Positions 45,901 to 56,900 of a stretch of DNA of 64,000 nt are shown one piece after another (position 1 is the first letter of the stretch; every line of letters begins with the position of its first letter). Location of the stretch: positions 1,601,471 through 1,665,470 of the forward strand of contig NW_021167079.1 of the NCBI RefSeq assembly GCF_003711515.1, in the 5' to 3' direction. A program made the position numbers and the translations under genes. The notes under the pieces are model-generated. The model was given only the letters and a program-made list of their open reading frames with translations. It was not told the origin of the DNA and ran no database searches. This stretch comes from Sodiomyces alkalinus F11 (Eukaryota; Ascomycota; Sordariomycetes; Glomerellales; Plectosphaerellaceae).

Positions 45901-46708
45901 AATCCTTGATCCCCGTGACGTGTCCATCGTAGACCTTGTGAAGCTGCGGTGCGTCGTCAAGTTCGGCCGCAGGCGGTCGCGTGAGTCTGTCGTCATCTTC
46001 GTCTTCGTCTTCGTGATCGTGATCGTGGTATCGTCGCCTGCTTCGTTGCTTCTGCTTCAACGAAGGTCCCTGGTATTCCGAATCGGCATCGTCGTACGAT
46101 CTCGACCTCGATCTCGACCGGTATCTGTCCCTTCCCCTCCTGCGCTCGTTCGACCTCGACCTCGACCTGTCTCTTCGTTTCCGCCTAGAGTCGCGCGCAT
46201 CCTCGGGGCTCCGGCTTCGTTTCCGCGACGACGCCTTCTCTTTTCGGGCCTTGCTTTCCAAGCCTTCCAATAGTGCCAGGGTGTCGTCGATGGCATCGCC
46301 GCCGCCGCCGCCTTCTCCATCCGCGTCGTCAAACGCAGGTTGTTTGTCTGGCACGGCGAGGCCCTTGAAGATCTGCTCGTTCTCGGCAGCGGTGCGGTGG
46401 TGGTGATGTTGGTGTTGGTCCTGTTCGTCGGTACCGGCGCCGTTCCGTTGGTGCTTGCCCTTTCCTTTGAGCTTCGGGTGCAGGGCAAGTACAAGCCGGT
46501 CAATACTTTCGACAAGACTGGGAGGGAAATCGGCACCGATGGACTCCAGCTTCTTCTTGAAGCCCTCGAATCCCGAGTCTGCGCATTCTACCCGCTGGGC
46601 GATGATGAACTCGGCAAGGGTCTTGTCGGCTATTCCGAGATGGTTCTGGAACTCAGAGGCGACCTTGGACACGAGCGAGAGGTACTCGAGCTCCAGAAGA
46701 TCGTCCAT
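42986..46708 (-). CDS. PRP22: DEAH-box splicing helicase PRP22/DHX8
   Basis: An intronless frame of 1,240 residues, close to the family length. Yeast Prp22 and human DHX8 release spliced mRNA from the spliceosome using ATP. Domain order: N-terminal helical region; RS/charged stretch (about 165-215, many Arg-Ser and Arg-Asp pairs); S1 RNA-binding domain (about 256-330, HKVYDGHVTGIKDFGAFVSL) that distinguishes PRP22 from PRP2/PRP16/PRP43; Walker A GETGSGKTT (about 598); DEAH in MLDEAHERT (about 693-701); SATLDAEKF; NIAETSITID; QRAGRAGRTGPG (about 895); then the winged-helix, ratchet and OB domains. A Gln-rich patch near residue 385 and a Glu-rich patch near 440 are low-complexity insertions. 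Start at 46708 (MDDLLELEYLSLVSKV) matches the family N-terminus. Confidence 0.96.
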   Translation of the reverse strand: MDDLLELEYLSLVSKVASEFQNHLGIADKTLAEFIIAQRVECADSGFEGFKKKLESIGADFPPSLVESIDRLVLALHPKLKGKGKHQRNGAGTDEQDQHQHHHHRTAAENEQIFKGLAVPDKQPAFDDADGEGGGGGDAIDDTLALLEGLESKARKEKASSRKRSRSPEDARDSRRKRRDRSRSRSNERRRGRDRYRSRSRSRSYDDADSEYQGPSLKQKQRSRRRYHDHDHEDEDEDDDRLTRPPAAELDDAPQLHKVYDGHVTGIKDFGAFVSLHGVRGKSDGLVHISRMVAGQRVNHPTDLLSKGQEVKVKVVSMEGNRIGLSMKEVDQETGMDLEPHARIRTMAVAGATGANAQALGGGNNGNMFGDEDDSVAPPPNQRPQQQRQQQQQPQHKKRMTSPERWEIRQLIASGVAKASDYPDLQEDYNATLRGEGDMELEEEVDIEVREEEPPFLAGQTKQSLELSPIRVIKAPDGSMNRAAMSGTSLAKERKELKRQEAEAAEQEDKKIDLSTQWNDPMMDPDKRKFAADLRTARQQQAKADAVPEWKRAVQPKDESYGKRTNLSIKQQRESLPVFAFRQKFLDAVRDHQVLVVIGETGSGKTTQLTQYLAEDGFANKGIIGCTQPRRVAAMSVAKRVAEEVGCGLGEEVGYTIRFEDRTSPATRIKYMTDGMLQREILMDPDLRRYSVIMLDEAHERTISTDVLFALLKKTMIRRKDLKVIATSATLDAEKFSSYFNGCPIFTIPGRTFPVEILYSREPESDYLDAALVTVMQIHLTEPPGDILLFLTGQEEIDTSSEILYERMKALGPNVPELLILPVYSALPNEMQSRIFEPAPPGTRKVVIATNIAETSITIDNIYFVVDPGFVKQNAYDPKLGMDSLVVTPISQAQANQRAGRAGRTGPGKCFRLYTEAAFQTEMLPTTIPEIQRQNLSHTILMLKAMGINDLLHFDFMDPPPINTMLTALEELYALSALDDEGLLTRLGRKMADFPMEPSLAKVLIMSVDMQCSAEMLIIVAMLNLPNVFYRPKEKQSQADQKKAKFHDASGDHLTLLNVYNGWKRSGYSAPWCFENFIQARSMRRSKDVHDQLVKIMERYRHPVVSCGSDTQKLRRALCSGFFRNAARKDPQEGYKTLIEGTPVYLHPSSALFGKQAEWVIYHTLVLTTKEYMHCTTTIEPKWLVEAAPTFFKVAPTDRLSKRRQAERIQPLYNKFAGEDDWRLSAQRRGGRSGGGGTWG

Positions 46709-47549
46709 TTTGGCATCGGTCGCGTCGTTGTAGAGGAGAATGAGGAAAGACGATTCAGGTGGAGGGGAGGGGCGAAGAAAGATATCGCGATACCAGACAG
46801 AAACACTGCAAAGAATACCTGTACCTTACCTAAGGCAGGTACGTACAGGCACTACGAGAGTACCAAAGGTAGGTACCTATTTCCCGTTGTTGTATTCGCA
46901 CTTTTACGTGTACTGAGATCCACGAAGCAATGCTTACTAAGTACGGCATGACAGTGCCAAGTATTACATAATTATTCCGTACACCGAGCCGGTGAGGGAG
47001 TTTATGATGAGTCTGTCATGATGATCCAGGTCAAGTCACGAGGATGTCGCAAGCCATGCACATCCATAGCCAGGCCAGAAAACGTAAACCCCGACTTTCA
47101 TAGAGACCAATCACTTAAGAGCGAGACAGCCGGTATTCATGGAGGCAAGCAATAGAATCATTTACGCTGAATAGGGATAATTCCTGTAGCAGAATACCTT
47201 ACGGGACAGCCAAACGCCCAGCGCCATCAAACAATGCAAAGGAGACACCTGCATCTTCTTTCCCATCTCTCAGAGCGTACGCTATAAGGTAGGTAGCTCG
47301 ATTTTGGGCCTAGCGTCCCTTCTCATGAAGCCAATCGCTATGTCCCAGGGGGGAACTATTTCATGAACCTTTATGGTGCTTCCTCTTCTCCCAATCACGC
47401 TCGGACTGTCATGATCAAATAGGTCCGGCCGTATGTTCGCAAGGCAAAGGCAACGCCCGCTTTCCATTCTGATCTTCCGTCATAATCCCAGTGATGCTGT
47501 TAAGATTTGGTTTGTGTTCTTTTGCCCCTTTTTGTTCTACCGTTGTGGT
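46709..47549. promoter_or_regulatory. PRP22 upstream region / IPMK downstream region
   Basis: About 840 bp between PRP22 and the inositol kinase, both on the minus strand. It contains a cluster of TACCTTACCT / AGGTAGGTACCT motifs at about 46,818-46,880, like those concentrated at 49,550-49,860. No gene is seen. Confidence 0.5.
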
Positions 47550-48872
47550 TCATGCAGCCAGTTTCTCAAAAATCTCAATCAGCTTTTCGACACCAATGAG
47601 GACGTTCTCGTCGGGACCCAAGCCAGGGGTCCACTGCGCATGGGCAAAGTCGATCAGCTTCAGTTTGTATATCATAGGCAGGGAGGAGAGCTGGTCCTCG
47701 TCATCGTCATCGTCATCGTAACCCTCGTCGTTGTCCACGTCGGCATCACCATCATGGGCTTCGTCTTCAGCCATCAGCGCAATGCCACTATCCACGCGCA
47801 GCGATGTAGGAACCGGCTTGGCCGTCTCTTTTTTCTCGGTCGCAGACGCAGACGCAGACGCAGACGCGACGGCCTCGACGGCTCGGTTGTTGGCCTCGAT
47901 GGCCTCCCGCAACTTGTCGCCGTCCCCCTCGAAGATAAAGAGCAGGCTGGCCGAGTACATGCGGATTTCGTGGCGGCGGAGCACGTCGGCGACGCGGCGC
48001 AGGTCTCGGGCGAAGGCCTGGGCCACGGCGCGACCGAGGTCGGCGTCGATGCCGGCGGTCGGGTTGAAGACGAAGGTGCGGAAGGCGTCGGCGACGTTGT
48101 CCGTGTTCACGGTGAAACGGCCGTAGTCTTTGTCGTAAATCCTATAGCCCTGCGCATTCAGCTCCGACTTGGTGGTGGACCCGCGGTAGACGCGCATGCC
48201 CGCGATGCGGAAGTGCAAGGCTGCGTGGGTGGTCTCGGACGCTATCTTGTCGAAACGCTGCTTCTTCTGTAGCGGGGCATCGTCGGCCCATAGGCGCCTC
48301 CCCAGCTTGGTATCGAGGATGTTGGGGCGGGCGAAGCCCTTCGTGGCGTTCTGGAGCACGACAGACTGGTCTGTCTTGATCTTCTTGGCCTTGTTGGGGA
48401 TCCAAACGATGCTGTCTTTGTCATTCTTGGCCTCGGCGACGGCGCTGGAGGAAGCAGTAGGCGTGTCGGTCTTCTCCTGGCCAGCTTGGACGACGAGATT
48501 GTGAACGTTGATGTCGGCTGCGATGGCAGCGGGGTCCTCCAAGAGCTCCGCTGCATCGGTTAAGCTGAGTATGCCGTAGAATTCGGGCATAATGTCGGAA
48601 AACTCTGGGTAATTCGCATTCGCCGCCTCGTAGAAGTCTATTTCCGTCTGTGTGCAAGGTTTAATAAATAGTTCTCCGTCGGAATCGCACATTGGTCCGG
48701 CGCTGGGTGAAGAGAAAAGACAAGTCAGTCACGGACTCTATATCGAGGCGCACGACGAAAGAGAAGGAGAAGGAGAAGAGCAGAAGAGCGGGACGACGTA
48801 CTGTCCAGCAACCGTGTGATCATACTCGACAAGGTCAGACAGAGCGGGGATTGGCCTCCCCCGGTTGTGCAT
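47550..48872 (-). CDS. ARG82: Inositol polyphosphate (multi)kinase, Arg82/IPK2 type (two exons)
   Basis: Phosphorylates inositol trisphosphate and higher inositol phosphates; the yeast protein Arg82 is nuclear and also acts in transcription. Exon 1 is 48872-48802 and exon 2 is 48702-47550, separated by a 99-bp GT-AG intron; the product is 407 residues. Exon 1 is needed for the family N-terminus: DLVEYDHTVAGHAGPMC crosses the junction and leads into GELFIKPCTQTEIDFYEAA. Catalytic signatures are the PxxxDxKxG motif (PNILDTKLG, about residue 148), the SLL-type motif (YSASLLFIFEG, about 273) and IDFAHA (about 371) near the C-terminus. An insert with a Ser-Ala dipeptide run and an Asp-rich run (DDDDDD) separates the last two, as in yeast Arg82, which also has an acidic insert. 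Membership in the IPK family is sure; multikinase rather than IP6 kinase is inferred from length. Confidence 0.9.
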
Positions 48873-50740
48873 TTTCCGGGCTCCAAAGATGATCTTGAGG
48901 GGTGGTTCTCGGAAGGATATAGATGAGGTAACGATGGCGCATGCGTCTTCGGGACGAAGGTAACTAAGGTATGTTGAGATACAGTGCCTGTCTAGCAGCT
49001 TTCTTGTGCGGAATAGATGAGGTGGGGTGGGGCGAAGTAAGAGAGGCGGCCGGCGAGGGAACAGAGCTTTTGATGGAGGAATGGTTCGTATATCAAGACA
49101 TCGGGAATCTCGAGTGTACCGTACGGAGAATGTAAGGCAGGGCAAGAAAAACCCAGAGACCGCCCAAATCGGGGGAGAACAAAGGGAGCGAGGGGCTTCG
49201 AACTGAGGTGTGGGGCAAGAAAGAAGGTTTTGGCGTAAGTAAGGAAGGTACTCCGTAGAGCAAAGGAAACCATGCGACCAGGGACTTTCACGAGGTGTTG
49301 TTGGTCGAAGGAGCTACAGAGTAGCTGTGCCAGAGTTTATAATTACGAATTCACGCGGCGTGTTGATTAACAGGTTGGCGGGGAGGGGGAGAAAGGGGAA
49401 AGTGGGACTCGTGGGACTCGAGGCAGCGAAGTGGGGGGTCGGTACCTACGAAGTACGGAGACGCAGCAAAAGTGGATGGGCGGAATTTGGGGCGTGGCAG
49501 TTCAGTTAGGACAGGACATGTGGGGGGCGCTGTCTTGGCTCGCCGTTATCAGGTTCTTAAGGTACCGACACTTACCTTAGGTACCTACCTAGGGTAGGTA
49601 CCTAAAGTGCCTTCGTCCAGCGGTGTGAGGAGGGTGATAGCAGAGTAGGTACTCCTTTATACCCCTCTACGGTAGGTATCGAAATACTTTTCGCGGTTAT
49701 TAAGGTTCCTTAAGGTACCTAGGTACATTTCTTTCAGAATTCGTCGATCATAAGGTACAAAGTTACAGAGTACCATAAGGTACCTCGATCTCATACCTTA
49801 ATGATAAGGTAGGTAACTCTAGCTTAGGTACCTACCTTATGGTAGGTAGACGTACACGTACATACGGATACTCCATGCTCCCTCAAACAGATGCGGGATG
49901 GCTACCGCACGGTTGGTTGTTCGGGTTCCCTGCATGGTCACAGCGGCTGCGCGGCACGGAAGATCATCGCCACAATGTCCGCACGCGTGGGACCAACGAA
50001 AGGAAGACCCTAAGCCACCGCCTTCTGCCCACTACCTTACGGACGGGATGTGCTGGCGCCGCGGCTTCATCTCGTACCCTGAACTCTTCGTGGACGACTT
50101 GACACGCTTCCAACTAGATTGGAAAGGTCGATCCCATTTACATCATCAACGCGTCAAGTGCGGAAAAGGTTATACACGTAAGGTAGTAGCCAGGGTCGAG
50201 TCGACACCAGTTCCCTTCCACGGCCCAGTCTGCCCACAGTATCTCCCTCCGGTATTCCATTGCTATGAATCCGAATCCCCGAATCTAACGTGTATAACAC
50301 CCAAAGACACAGGCCAATCACAGGTGGCATGGTTTTGTTTGCTATTGAAGGTCGCCCATGTGCTACATGTCATTCGCACGTTGTTGTACAGCCCCCTTCG
50401 CCCAGCGTGGGTTGATCAGCTCGGCCTTTTGTCCTGGTTGCGTCCCGTTTGCCCAAAACTTCAAAGCCCAGAAAACATCAGCCCCCCCTTTTTCGCTTCC
50501 TTTTCCCGTGTCCATCGTGACCGTGGCCGTGCCCATATGCAGCATACAACGTACAGCATACTTACATACGAGCCGTCGTCTGCCAAGCCGACTAAGGTAA
50601 TCGGATCTGTCTCCAATGGGAAACCGGCCTTTGCGCTTGTACATAAGGTTCGCCGTAGGTATAAGGCGAACAGCACAAACTGGTCATTTCATGATGTGGC
50701 ACGGTAAAGCCACAAGCAAGATTGCTTATTATTAGGAAGG
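48873..50740. other. Intergenic region with TAGGTACC palindrome cluster
   Basis: Upstream side of the inositol kinase. Between about 49,550 and 49,860 the short words GGTACCT, ACCTTA and TAGGTA recur many times on both strands. A 269-codon open frame at 49898-50707 has no recognised domain and amino-acid content unlike a folded protein, so it is not called. The region ends where RIP-type sequence starts near 50,741-50,800. Confidence 0.5.
49550..49860. repeat. Cluster of GGTACCT / TAGGTACCTA palindromic words
   Basis: Overlapping copies of AGGTACC, TACCTAGGT and ACCTTAGGTACC in both orientations, with unrelated bases between them. A smaller cluster lies at 46,818-46,880 and isolated copies occur elsewhere. 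Confidence 0.75.
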
Positions 50741-50943
50741 ATTACGGCGCCCGGACGTTTTACTATTGAGCCCTGAAATGTGGATCCATGATAACATAAG
50801 TCCCCTTACCTATAAACCCCCTATTTCATAGTACTAAAACGAGGTCCGGCGGGGATAAAGTATATACCGTTATATACTATTATATTTAACCACCCTTAAT
50901 TAAACTATAGTTAATTTTCGTTAATTATATCTAAGGTAATACT

Positions 50944-50964
50944 ATAATAATAATAATAATAATA
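50944..50964. repeat. (TAA)n microsatellite
   Basis: About seven ATA/TAA units near the left edge of the AT-rich block. Confidence 0.85.
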
Positions 50965-50974
50965 ACCTAAGCAG

Positions 50975-51445
50975 CTAGCTAATCTATTTCCGCGAGCTCT
51001 TTAAGAGCCTCCTATAGTGCCTCTTCCTTAATCTGTCTTAGTAGTGTATCGATAGGACCTTTAAACTCTGCCGAAATCGTGATATATAGATACTCGAGGG
51101 AGTTAATAAGGGTATCCTCCTCTGCCTCGGCCTCGGCCTTAGCCTCCTCTTCGTAGATCCGATAGCTCCTACGTGGAGCTATAGTCCCCGGCTCGTATAT
51201 ATTAATAGTAGGGAGCGCCGGAGGCGCCGTGGATAAAGGGGTAATTACCTTATTCCGTTCTTCTACTTAGACTATCTTAAAAGTAGAGGGTAGTCTCTGT
51301 ATACTACTCGCCCCGTGGCCTCTCGTATAGCTCGAATTCGATATTATAATAGCGCCTTTTAGGCGGCCTTTTCCACGAACGATTATAGGATTTAAGGGTA
51401 ATTAAGGCGTGGAGGGGCTAAGCGTATCTCCGCCTTTAATAGTGC
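50975..51445 (-). pseudogene. Unidentified RIP-degraded reading frame (C-terminal part)
   Basis: One minus-strand frame of about 155 codons is interrupted only by TAG/TAA. It has a Ser/Pro-rich first part (GDTLSPSTP), a basic GKGRLKGAI patch, then PRRSYRIYEEEAKAEAEAEE followed by a helical end (DTLINSLEYLYITISAEF). The reading extends a plausible protein, but I do not recognise the family. It may be the end of a transposon gag or of another mobile gene. Confidence 0.45.
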
Positions 51446-51967
51446 TTCCTTCGTTATCGCGATCCTACGCGTTAATCTAATCTCGATCCTACCGCTAGTA
51501 TAGATTAAAAGACCGGATCTCGAGTAGCGTATTATCACGTATATAACGGGTAAGTACGTGATAATAAGGCAGGCCGTGGGTTTACTAAATAGGGTAGGGT
51601 AAGCAGGCTATAAGAGGTTAGGGTTAAGGTTATTAATTATAACCTTATCTCTCCCGGAGTAGGCGAGGGATTTCGTCGCGTTATAGTATAACCAGATAAA
51701 GACGTAGTGGCACCAGATCGTCAAGACAAAGATCAGATAAAGAGGTCAGTCCAGCAAAACCACGATATATAACCAAAATATAACTAACACCGCTATAACC
51801 TTTAGCGAAGAAGTAGATCGGTAGTCACTATTCTGATTAGGGTAACGTAAGTGAAACTAGAAAGATATCTTAAACGTAGGGTAAGTAATTATAAAAGAGG
51901 ATATTGATTATATATTAGTCCCTCGATAGGGATATCCGGCGCCTGTCCTTAATATATATATATAGGA

Positions 51968-52008
51968 GGTGGACCCCGTAGTCTTAAAAACGGGGTCATA
52001 TAACCACC
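51968..52008. repeat. Hairpin with two stem blocks
   Basis: GGTGG-ACCCCGT pairs with ACGGGGT-CCACC with a 10-nt loop and a 7-nt bulge on the 3' side. GC-rich against its AT-rich surroundings. Confidence 0.6.
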
Positions 52009-53800
52009 TGCTAAACCACTCTAAAACCGTGTCTACGCGGTCATAATACGGTCCTAGTTATCTCGTTTACGCCCTCGTAACGTAGATAACTCCTAAAAAC
52101 AAGTAGATATAAGTAAATAAACTAAGTAAAGAGCTATTATATACCCTTATTCCTCTAATCACCCCGTCCTCCACGTATACCTGATTAGGGATCCTCTTAA
52201 TTCTAGTTCCTCTGTATATACCGTTCCCTTACTATCTTTATCGGCTATATCCTTAAGACGTCTCTTATCTAATCCTCTATATATACCTCTACTTACGCTT
52301 TCGTAATATTCTTCCTCCGACTATATAATTAGGCTCGCTAGCCTTCTTAGCTTCCTGATTAGTAGTAGCTTTATCTGCCTCCTACTCGATAACGGTATTA
52401 TAACACTACTAGCCTCCTTACTCCACTACTTATAATAGCGGGAGATACTCACTACTATTAGCAGCGGTATCCTATAAGGCGGCTCTATAGGGGTCATTAA
52501 ACGATTAGACTTAATCCTCCCGGCTATAGTTACTCGGTCTAAACGGTATATTCCTTATCTTAATTAGCCTATAGAATAGCAGGCTATAAGATATCTCTAG
52601 ACTATAACCTTAGTATGCTTAATCCTTCTCCTACTTACTCTATATATCGGTCCTTATGGTAAAATTAATAAGGTCCTCTCCCTCGTGCGTATAGTAGCTA
52701 ATAGCCGAACTAATCTTAATAGGAGCGGGCTAAGGCTACTTCTTTAGCTCTATCTTCTTCTAATTAGGAGAACCGGCAGGGGCTTAAGCTTTATAAGACT
52801 TAGGCGGTATTATAATAGCGGAGGGTTCGGCAGTTAAGGGCGTGTATTCCTTAGTGACCTTCTTATGCTTAGGGGTGGTAAGCTTAAGGTTACCTAGTTC
52901 TAGAAACGCGCCGCTATTATCCTTATCGAACGTCGGGACTTTAGTTAATCCCTAATCAGGGGAAAGGGACTTCTGCTTAGTTATCTAAGGGGTCTCGGGC
53001 GCCTTAAGTGTCTTTAGTGTCTTCGGTCCTTTAGGCGGGTTAACGGGCGTCTATTTCTTATTAATAGGCTTAAGACCCGTTATTCTAGGCGGATTATAGG
53101 AGGGGGTTATAATAGGAGTAGTAGTAGGAGCTAGGTTAGAGGTCGGGGTAGGTTACTTAAAAGCTAGCTTAGGCTAGTAGCCGAAGCCGAAGAGTTCGCC
53201 TATATAGTTTAACTAACTATACCAGATATACTATATATAACTAGCGTTATCAGTGGTATAATAGCGTCCATCCTATAGCCGATATAGCCTAAAGGATGTA
53301 GGAAATAAGTAACCCTCCTAAATAATAGAACGAATCTATTCACTAACGAATAGACTACACGAATACGTGTCTTTCTCCTAGGGTCCGGAGATAATATAGA
53401 ATTTCCTAATTAGGCTATCTATAGCCTCCTTAGGCGTCTTAATATACCGTAGCTAACTTATAGCTCCTCGGAAGCTCTTTAGTAGATGCTTCTTAGCTCC
53501 TCCGTCGAGCTATATACTATTATATACGTATATAACCCAGGTTTCTTAATCCAAGATCAAGCCGATAAAGTGGTTACCTCTAATATAATATTAGGTGCCT
53601 GTAGCAGTGGTTATAATAGGTCCCTAGTGTGAACCCACGGGGGTCTAGGCGTGTCTAGTCTAAGACCCCTCGAGGTATAAATAAAGTAGTTATCACACTA
53701 GTAAATAGAATAGTCCCTCGAAGTAAATAAGGCAGCCCTTAAGGAAGCAATTAAAGTAGTCCTCGAGGAGTAGCGGAGTATAGCCTTAAGGAGCGGAGGA

Positions 53801-53823
53801 GCCTCCCTTTAGAAAAGGGAGGC
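53801..53823. repeat. Perfect-stem hairpin upstream of the gypsy gag
   Basis: GCCTCCCTTT-AGA-AAAGGGAGGC: a 10-bp stem with a 3-nt loop, in the interval where a 5' LTR of the downstream gypsy element would lie. Confidence 0.7.
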
Positions 53824-53969
53824 TAGCGATTAATCTAATTCTTTGGCTATACCTATATTCTAACTCTATTATGATCCTATCGTGATTATACCTGGTTCCT
53901 TACTTAACCCTACCGTTTTACTCTTTACGACTACCTATTTAATATTTTAATCGCTCTACCCTCTAAGGG

Positions 53970-56900
53970 CGTGAAGACTATTAAGGAGAGTTACTAAGAT
54001 ATCTAACTATTACGAGATAAACGATCCTACCTTTAATTTCGATAAGGCTACTAGCTAGTTTAAGCGATAGCTCCGCGATAGCAAAACCGCCTTTATAGAA
54101 GATACCTATAACTATATAGAAGGGGAATATAACGGGGATACGCCGGGAACTAACACGGCTCCTGTTTCTGCCACTGCCTTTACTCCTAGACCCGCTCCTA
54201 CTCCTGCACCTACTACTACTTCTATTCCTTTCGCTAGCACTACCTCTACTACTACCACTAATACTACCCCCGTCTCTCCTATCACCACGACAGAATAAAC
54301 GTATAACTCTAATATACCCCCGCACGTAGACGTTAACCTAGCTATACTAACGGATAAATAACTAGACAAACGCGTTAAGTGGATACAGGCGTAGAACTAC
54401 CGTAAGCGTAAGCTCGCTTACCTTACTAAGCTTAAGGCGGATACTACCGCCATGGCTACCGCCGTTACCATTAATCCCACTCGGGATTTATTATAGTACA
54501 TTATTATCTAGAAGGCTAAGGCAGAGCGGGTCTAAGGCACTTTTATCGAGGACTCTAAGCTCTACGGTATCGTCCTTACTATTCTGTAAAGGGATATTTA
54601 TATATTTATTGCTAATAAGCTTAAGATTTAAGGCACCGACTTAAGAAAGATAGTTAAGAGCTATAAGCTGCTTTTAGACCTACTACGCGAGTAGTCTACG
54701 AATATCTAGGAAGTAGAGGGTAAGCCTATAGATAAGGACGCTATACTAGGTATAGCTAAGTCTAATTAGCCTAATAGTACTGCTTTCCAGCCCACGATCT
54801 TAAGGCGGCCTATTATAGTCTAGGAGTCTATAGCCTTTTAATCGGATATAGATAAGCTCGCCGACCTCCTTAAGAAGTATACTATTTCCCTTATCTATAA
54901 TAGAGCTAAAGGCGTTAGGGGCGCTAGCGTCTAAATACTCGCCCTATTTAAGAGGATAGGCACGGAGAAGGTCTAAGCCCTCCTCGCCACGAAGTCTAAT
55001 CTAAAGAACGCCTTTTATACCGTCCTTAAGCACGCCCCTTAGCCTACGATAACTACTTTAATACACTTCGCCACCCCTAATCAGGCTAACAGTACCGCTT
55101 CCTAGCCTAATAACGCCTAGTATACCGAGGAGATCTACTACGGAAGACCCCGCCCTAGATATAGTAACCGGCGTAACGATAGCCGCCCGACCAAATAACA
55201 CGATAACCGCCTAGGATAGCAGAGAGGTGCCTAGAATAATAGCTAGCCCCCGCTAGCTCGCTATTACTACTACGGCTAAAAAGGGTATCGGAGAGATAAC
55301 TACCCTATCCTAATCCACGATAGTGCCTATAACCTGGTTAAGTAGGAGTTCTCCGCGTATTTAGTTATAGATTAGACCGGTACCTAGGTAGCCTGCCTAA
55401 AGAGCGAGCTACGAGTTAATAAGTACTGGCTATACCGATGCCTTATACTATATTAGCTAGCCACTAAGCTCTATAGCCGATTTAAGGAGCTTATAAACCT
55501 CTATATTAAGACCTTCTAGCCCGCTACCCTCCCCTATAAGACTAATAAGACTAATAGGCTTATAATTAAGTATACAGTTAAGCAGGCATGGAAGTAATAG
55601 ACCGGTTAGAGTGGTTAGGCCACCTAAGCCACTTAAGCCTTAAGGGTTACTAAGGTCACGGGATCTATTAACTTTATTACTACTAGAGTGTATACTACGT
55701 CTATATCTTAATACACTTCGACTAATCCCTAGGACCCTCTTCGCACTACTAGGAGCGGAAGAATCAGTAAACCCACGCTAAAAGTAGCTAGTTCCCTTAA
55801 TTAGGCTATTTAATAGACCCTATTAACTCCGGAAAGCTCTTAGAGGGTTATAGAGATAGTTAATAACACTATAGACGATAGTCTAACCCCTAATTCGATA
55901 GCCCCTATATCTAGACCCGCTACTATCTCAACTACTACCCGGCCTACCTTACGAGTCTTAACTTAGAAAGATACCCTTAATTTATTTAACTAGGAGGCTA
56001 TTATATAAAAGGTCCGAGAAAAGAGGCTAAAGCACCTTTTAGAGATAGAGGTTAAGGTTTCTATAGTTTACCTCCTCTCTATTAATAAAGGTATCCTCGC
56101 GGACTATAAAGACACGCTAAGGTCGATCGGTAGTTAGGTAAAGCCTTATAAAGTTATCCGCTTAACCCCTAAGGAGGCCTTTTTTATAGACTCCTTACCC
56201 CTAGGACCCGAACATCCTATATAGTTTACGAATACCGCGACCGCTACCCGTACGCCTAATAATACCCTATCTATTACGCCCGCCCCGACGATTAATAAAC
56301 TAAAGCCTCCTACTATTTACGCTAAGTATATAATAATACGGGTTAGCCTAACTAAGCGAATAGCTAAGGCCTACCCTATAGAGGATTATTTTTACGTAGT
56401 TATTGATATAGGGGCCGTCTTTAATACTATCCGGCTAAACCTTATAGAGAAGCTAGGACTATAGGGCTGTATTAGTAAAAGTAATATCGCGATTAAGGGG
56501 ATTAATGATGGGGATAGGGTAAACTACGTAGGCTATCTAGAGGAGCACCTTTAGGTTGGAGACTAGCACGGGAAAGTCTATTTTATAGTAATCGAGGGAA
56601 TAAGGCTTAGGATACTTTTTAGCCTACCGTTCTTACTTAATAGTCACGCCTCTTTCACCTATAAGGATAGATAAATCGATATAGACTTCGTCTATAGGGA
56701 CGCCCGTAATATCGTCTCTATCGCTAGTAGGGAATAGGTCGATAACCGCCCTTATAGATAAAGCTAACCTAAGTTTAAAGAGGAGGAAAAGCCTTAAGAG
56801 AAGGAGGATTTAATCGATCTAAATATCGGATAGTAGGGGGAGGATAGCGTCCCTTATAGTTAGTCCGGGGCCGCTACCTTAATATCGAGTAACGATAGGA

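Larger units (their letters stand above)
51446..53969. other. AT-rich RIP-degraded sequence, unassigned
   Basis: A minus-strand ghost frame is partly readable at about 52,500-52,860 (HEGEDLINFTIRT and FYRLIKIRNIPFRPSNYS) without a recognised domain. An imperfect 41-nt hairpin lies at 51968-52008 and a 23-nt hairpin at 53801-53823. The stretch just before the gypsy gag (about 53,600-53,900) is where a 5' LTR would be expected, but no matching partner was found. Confidence 0.4.

Noticed and set aside
49898..50707. 269-codon open frame upstream of the second AT-rich block
   Set aside because: No recognisable domain, biased composition, overlapping open frames on both strands and position in a repeat-rich intergenic region. 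More likely chance.
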